DNA of 17,437 bases. Origin: Burkholderiales bacterium (GTDB lineage: Bacteria > Pseudomonadota > Gammaproteobacteria > Burkholderiales > SG8-41). Shown piece by piece: positions 15,694-17,437 of the stretch (the stretch's first letter is position 1; every line of letters starts with the position of its first letter). Where the stretch lies: positions 1-17,437 of the forward strand of contig JAIESJ010000179.1 in assembly GCA_019746155.1 (NCBI GenBank), given 5' to 3'. The position numbers and the translations under genes were made by a program. Below the pieces are notes generated by a model. It worked only from the letters and a program-made list of their open reading frames with translations, had not been told where the DNA came from and did no database searches.

Positions 15694-15825
15694 ATGAAGA
15701 AGCTGCTCGCTGCAATTTTCGCAGGTATGTTCGCCCTGACTACCGTGTCGGCGATCGCCGCGGAGAAGAAGGAAGAGAAGAAGACCGAAAAGAAACAAGA
15801 CAAGAAGAAAGAAGACAAGAAGTAA
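15694..15825 (+). CDS. Small exported Lys/Glu-rich protein 3
   Basis: 43 residues. Signal peptide MKKLLAAIFAGMFALTTVSAIAA (cut about residue 22-23), then a 20-residue mature tail of Lys, Glu, Asp, Gln and Thr only (EKKEEKKTEKKQDKKKEDKK). ATG at 15694 is preceded by GGAGGAG; the frame is open 21 codons upstream, but that part has no signal-peptide character and is left out. It looks like a paralogue of protein 2 in both signal and tail. Function unknown. Confidence 0.75.
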   Translation: MKKLLAAIFAGMFALTTVSAIAAEKKEEKKTEKKQDKKKEDKK

Positions 15826-15842
15826 CCGGATTCCATCCGCTG

Positions 15843-15871
15843 AAAGGGCAGGGTCACCCCCTGCCCTTTTT
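15843..15871 (+). terminator. Terminator after small lysine-rich gene 3
   Basis: AAA then GGGCAGGG (15846-15853), TCACC loop, CCCTGCCC (15859-15866), T5 (15867-15871). It is a strong intrinsic terminator and resembles the one after gene 2. Confidence 0.9.
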
Positions 15872-15946
15872 GTTTGAACCTGGCCTGCCTCCCGTAGTCC
15901 AATCGCCTTGCCCCGGGCCAACGCCCGCGCAGGGTACAATAATCAC

Positions 15947-16417
15947 ATGTCCGCAGAAAATCCGATCTGGAAGCCGAATGTGACCGTTGCCGCCGTGCTT
16001 GAGCACGACGGCCGTTTCCTGCTGGTTGAAGAGCACACCGATCTCGGGCCCATGTTCAATCAGCCGGCGGGCCATCTTGAGCCGGGCGAATCCTTGATCG
16101 AGGGCGCCACTCGCGAAACCCTCGAAGAAACAGCTTATGCGTTCCTGCCGACTGCGCTGCTGGGCGTTTATCAGTATCACCATGCCCCCCGGGACACGAC
16201 CTATCTGCGCTTTGCCTTCACCGGCAAGATAACCGGCCACGATGCCGCCCGCGTGCTGGATAAAGGCATCATTCGCGCGACGTGGCTGACGCCCGAAGAA
16301 CTCCACCGCCACAGCGCACGTCTGCGCACGCCGCTGGTCACGCGTTGTGTCGACGATTATCTTACCGGCAAGCGCTATCCGCTGGATCTGATCACCCACT
16401 ATCGCACCGAAGGCTGA
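15947..16417 (+). CDS. nudJ: Nudix hydrolase, NudJ-like phosphatase
   Basis: 156 residues (E. coli NudJ 153). The Nudix box is G42-H-L-E-P-G-E48 ... R56-E57-T-L-E60-E61-T-A63-Y64; the glutamates that bind Mg2+ are intact, but the usual Gly near the box end is Ala (A63). NudJ hydrolyses nucleoside tri/diphosphates and the thiamine intermediate HMP-PP. MSAENPIWKPNVTVAAV is the chosen N-terminus; the open frame upstream from 15908 is not family-like. There is no ribosome binding site, but TACAAT (15935-15940) is a -10-like box whose start site would be at or next to the ATG. Seven bases separate the stop from mnmA, the same pair order as in E. coli. Confidence 0.9.
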   Translation: MSAENPIWKPNVTVAAVLEHDGRFLLVEEHTDLGPMFNQPAGHLEPGESLIEGATRETLEETAYAFLPTALLGVYQYHHAPRDTTYLRFAFTGKITGHDAARVLDKGIIRATWLTPEELHRHSARLRTPLVTRCVDDYLTGKRYPLDLITHYRTEG

Positions 16418-16424
16418 GCTGAGA

Positions 16425-17437
16425 ATGGCTGGAAAACGCGTGGTCGTCGGCATGTCGGGCGGCGTCGATTCCTCGGTCGCCGCGCTGCTTCTCAAGCGCC
16501 AGGGTTACGAGGTGACCGGCCTGTTCATGAAGAACTGGGAGGATGACGACACGGACGAATACTGCACTTCGCGCCAGGACCTGATCGATGCCGTCGCAGT
16601 CGCCGACCGGATCGGCATCGAAATCGACGCCGTCAATTTCTCCGCCGAGTACAAAGAGCGCGTGTTCAGCGAATTCCTGCGCGAATACCAGGCCGGACGC
16701 ACGCCCAATCCCGATGTGCTGTGCAATGCCGAAATAAAATTCAAGGCCTTTCTCGATCACGCGCTGGCGCTCGGCGCCGATCGCATCGCCACCGGTCACT
16801 ATGCTCAGATACGCGAAGTCGACGGTCTGTACCAACTGCTCAAGGCCGAAGACGGCACCAAGGACCAGAGCTACTTTCTGTACCGGCTTGACCAGCGGCA
16901 GCTTTCCAGGGCACTGTTTCCGCTGGGCGGGCTCTACAAGCGCGAAGTGCGCGAGATCGCGCGCAAGGAAGGCCTGCCGAACCATGACAAGAAAGACAGC
17001 ACGGGCATCTGTTTTATCGGCGAGCGGCCGTTCCGGGAATTTCTCAACCGCTACCTGCCCACCCGTCCCGGGGATATCTGCACCCCGGAAGGCGAAGTGG
17101 TGGGCCGCCATATGGGCCTCATGTATTACACGCTCGGCCAGCGGCAGGGACTGGGCATCGGCGGCCGGCGTCACCCGAAAGGCGAGAACGGCTGCCGCGG
17201 CGAGAATGAAGCCTGGTACGTCGCGGGCAAGGACCTCGAACACAACCGCCTGATCGTGGTGCAGGGACACGACCATCCGGCGCTGTTTTCGGACCGCCTG
17301 ACTGCGATTGATCTGAGCTGGATCAGCGGCGCGGCACCGCACTGCCAATGGGTTTACGGCGCGAAAACGCGTTACCGCCAGAAAGACGCGCCGTGCACCA
17401 TCGCGCAAGTCGACGCGGCCAAGTGCAGCATCGAGTT
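16425..17437 (+). CDS. mnmA: tRNA-specific 2-thiouridylase MnmA (3' truncated)
   Basis: 337 complete codons are visible and the frame runs off the window; the full protein should be about 360-370 residues. It puts sulfur on U34 of tRNA Lys, Glu and Gln. The PP-loop SGGVDSS (11-17) binds ATP. C100 in NPDVLCN is the nucleophile and C196 in STGICFIG forms the persulfide, both as in the family. The central and C-terminal beta-barrel domains are also recognisable (GEVVGRHMGLMYYTLGQRQGLGIGG). It starts seven bases after nudJ, with AAGG inside the nudJ end, so expression is probably coupled. In E. coli sulfur reaches MnmA through IscS and the Tus relay; the mercaptopyruvate sulfurtransferase at 2552 is not known to supply it. 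Confidence 0.97.
   Translation, partial: MAGKRVVVGMSGGVDSSVAALLLKRQGYEVTGLFMKNWEDDDTDEYCTSRQDLIDAVAVADRIGIEIDAVNFSAEYKERVFSEFLREYQAGRTPNPDVLCNAEIKFKAFLDHALALGADRIATGHYAQIREVDGLYQLLKAEDGTKDQSYFLYRLDQRQLSRALFPLGGLYKREVREIARKEGLPNHDKKDSTGICFIGERPFREFLNRYLPTRPGDICTPEGEVVGRHMGLMYYTLGQRQGLGIGGRRHPKGENGCRGENEAWYVAGKDLEHNRLIVVQGHDHPALFSDRLTAIDLSWISGAAPHCQWVYGAKTRYRQKDAPCTIAQVDAAKCSIE

Noticed and set aside
15288..15939. Minus-strand frames rich in Phe/Leu/Ser opposite the lysine-rich genes
   Set aside because: The hydrophobic runs are just the complement of AAG/GAA-rich codons; no start signals.
16392..17408. Open frame of 338 codons on - across mnmA
   Set aside because: Antisense shadow; the + frame is a textbook MnmA with PP-loop and both cysteines, and only lacks its stop because it leaves the window.

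Overview
The window reads as chromosome of a GC-rich betaproteobacterium. The evidence is the divergent clpS-clpA / cold-shock gene / icd neighbourhood, the rluE-nudJ-mnmA order, a flavocytochrome c sulfide dehydrogenase (fccAB) and a Rieske oxygenase beside a mercaptopyruvate-type sulfurtransferase. Genus cannot be set from sequence alone. I see no phage, IS, CRISPR, tRNA or rRNA. Nineteen protein genes are supported; the first and last run off the window.

Layout. 1-1131: two overlapping glycosyltransferase-fold genes (TIGR04283-like and TIGR04282-like). 1422-3830: Rieske oxygenase alpha subunit, two-domain sulfurtransferase with a TTG start, and a DUF2784 membrane protein, all +. 4004-5635: fccA-fccB on the - strand, for periplasmic sulfide oxidation. 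5844-8409: clpS-clpA on the - strand, the N-degron adaptor and AAA+ unfoldase that feed ClpP. 8650-8856: cold-shock protein with a long structured leader. 9040-10254: NADP isocitrate dehydrogenase (-). 10836-13905: isocitrate lyase and malate synthase (+), divergent from icd across a 580-base control region. Icd and AceA/AceB sit at the TCA/glyoxylate branch point. 13975-14793: an RluE-type rRNA pseudouridine synthase carrying an in-frame tandem 96-bp insertion. 14869-15825: three tiny exported lysine-rich proteins. 15947-17437: Nudix hydrolase (nudJ) and tRNA 2-thiouridylase (mnmA, partial).

icd, rluE, nudJ and mnmA are also neighbours in E. coli. Here the glyoxylate genes and the lysine-rich gene cluster lie inside that block.

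The most unusual items are: (i) two tandem 96-bp units inserted in frame into rluE just before its catalytic region, with a 57-bp part identical between copies and a diverged part; (ii) the cluster of three lysine-rich exported microproteins, two of which seem to be copies of a gene-plus-terminator cassette; (iii) a short hairpin repeat that includes the stop codons of both fccB and clpA; and (iv) a terminator-like hairpin just before the ribosome binding site of the cold-shock gene.
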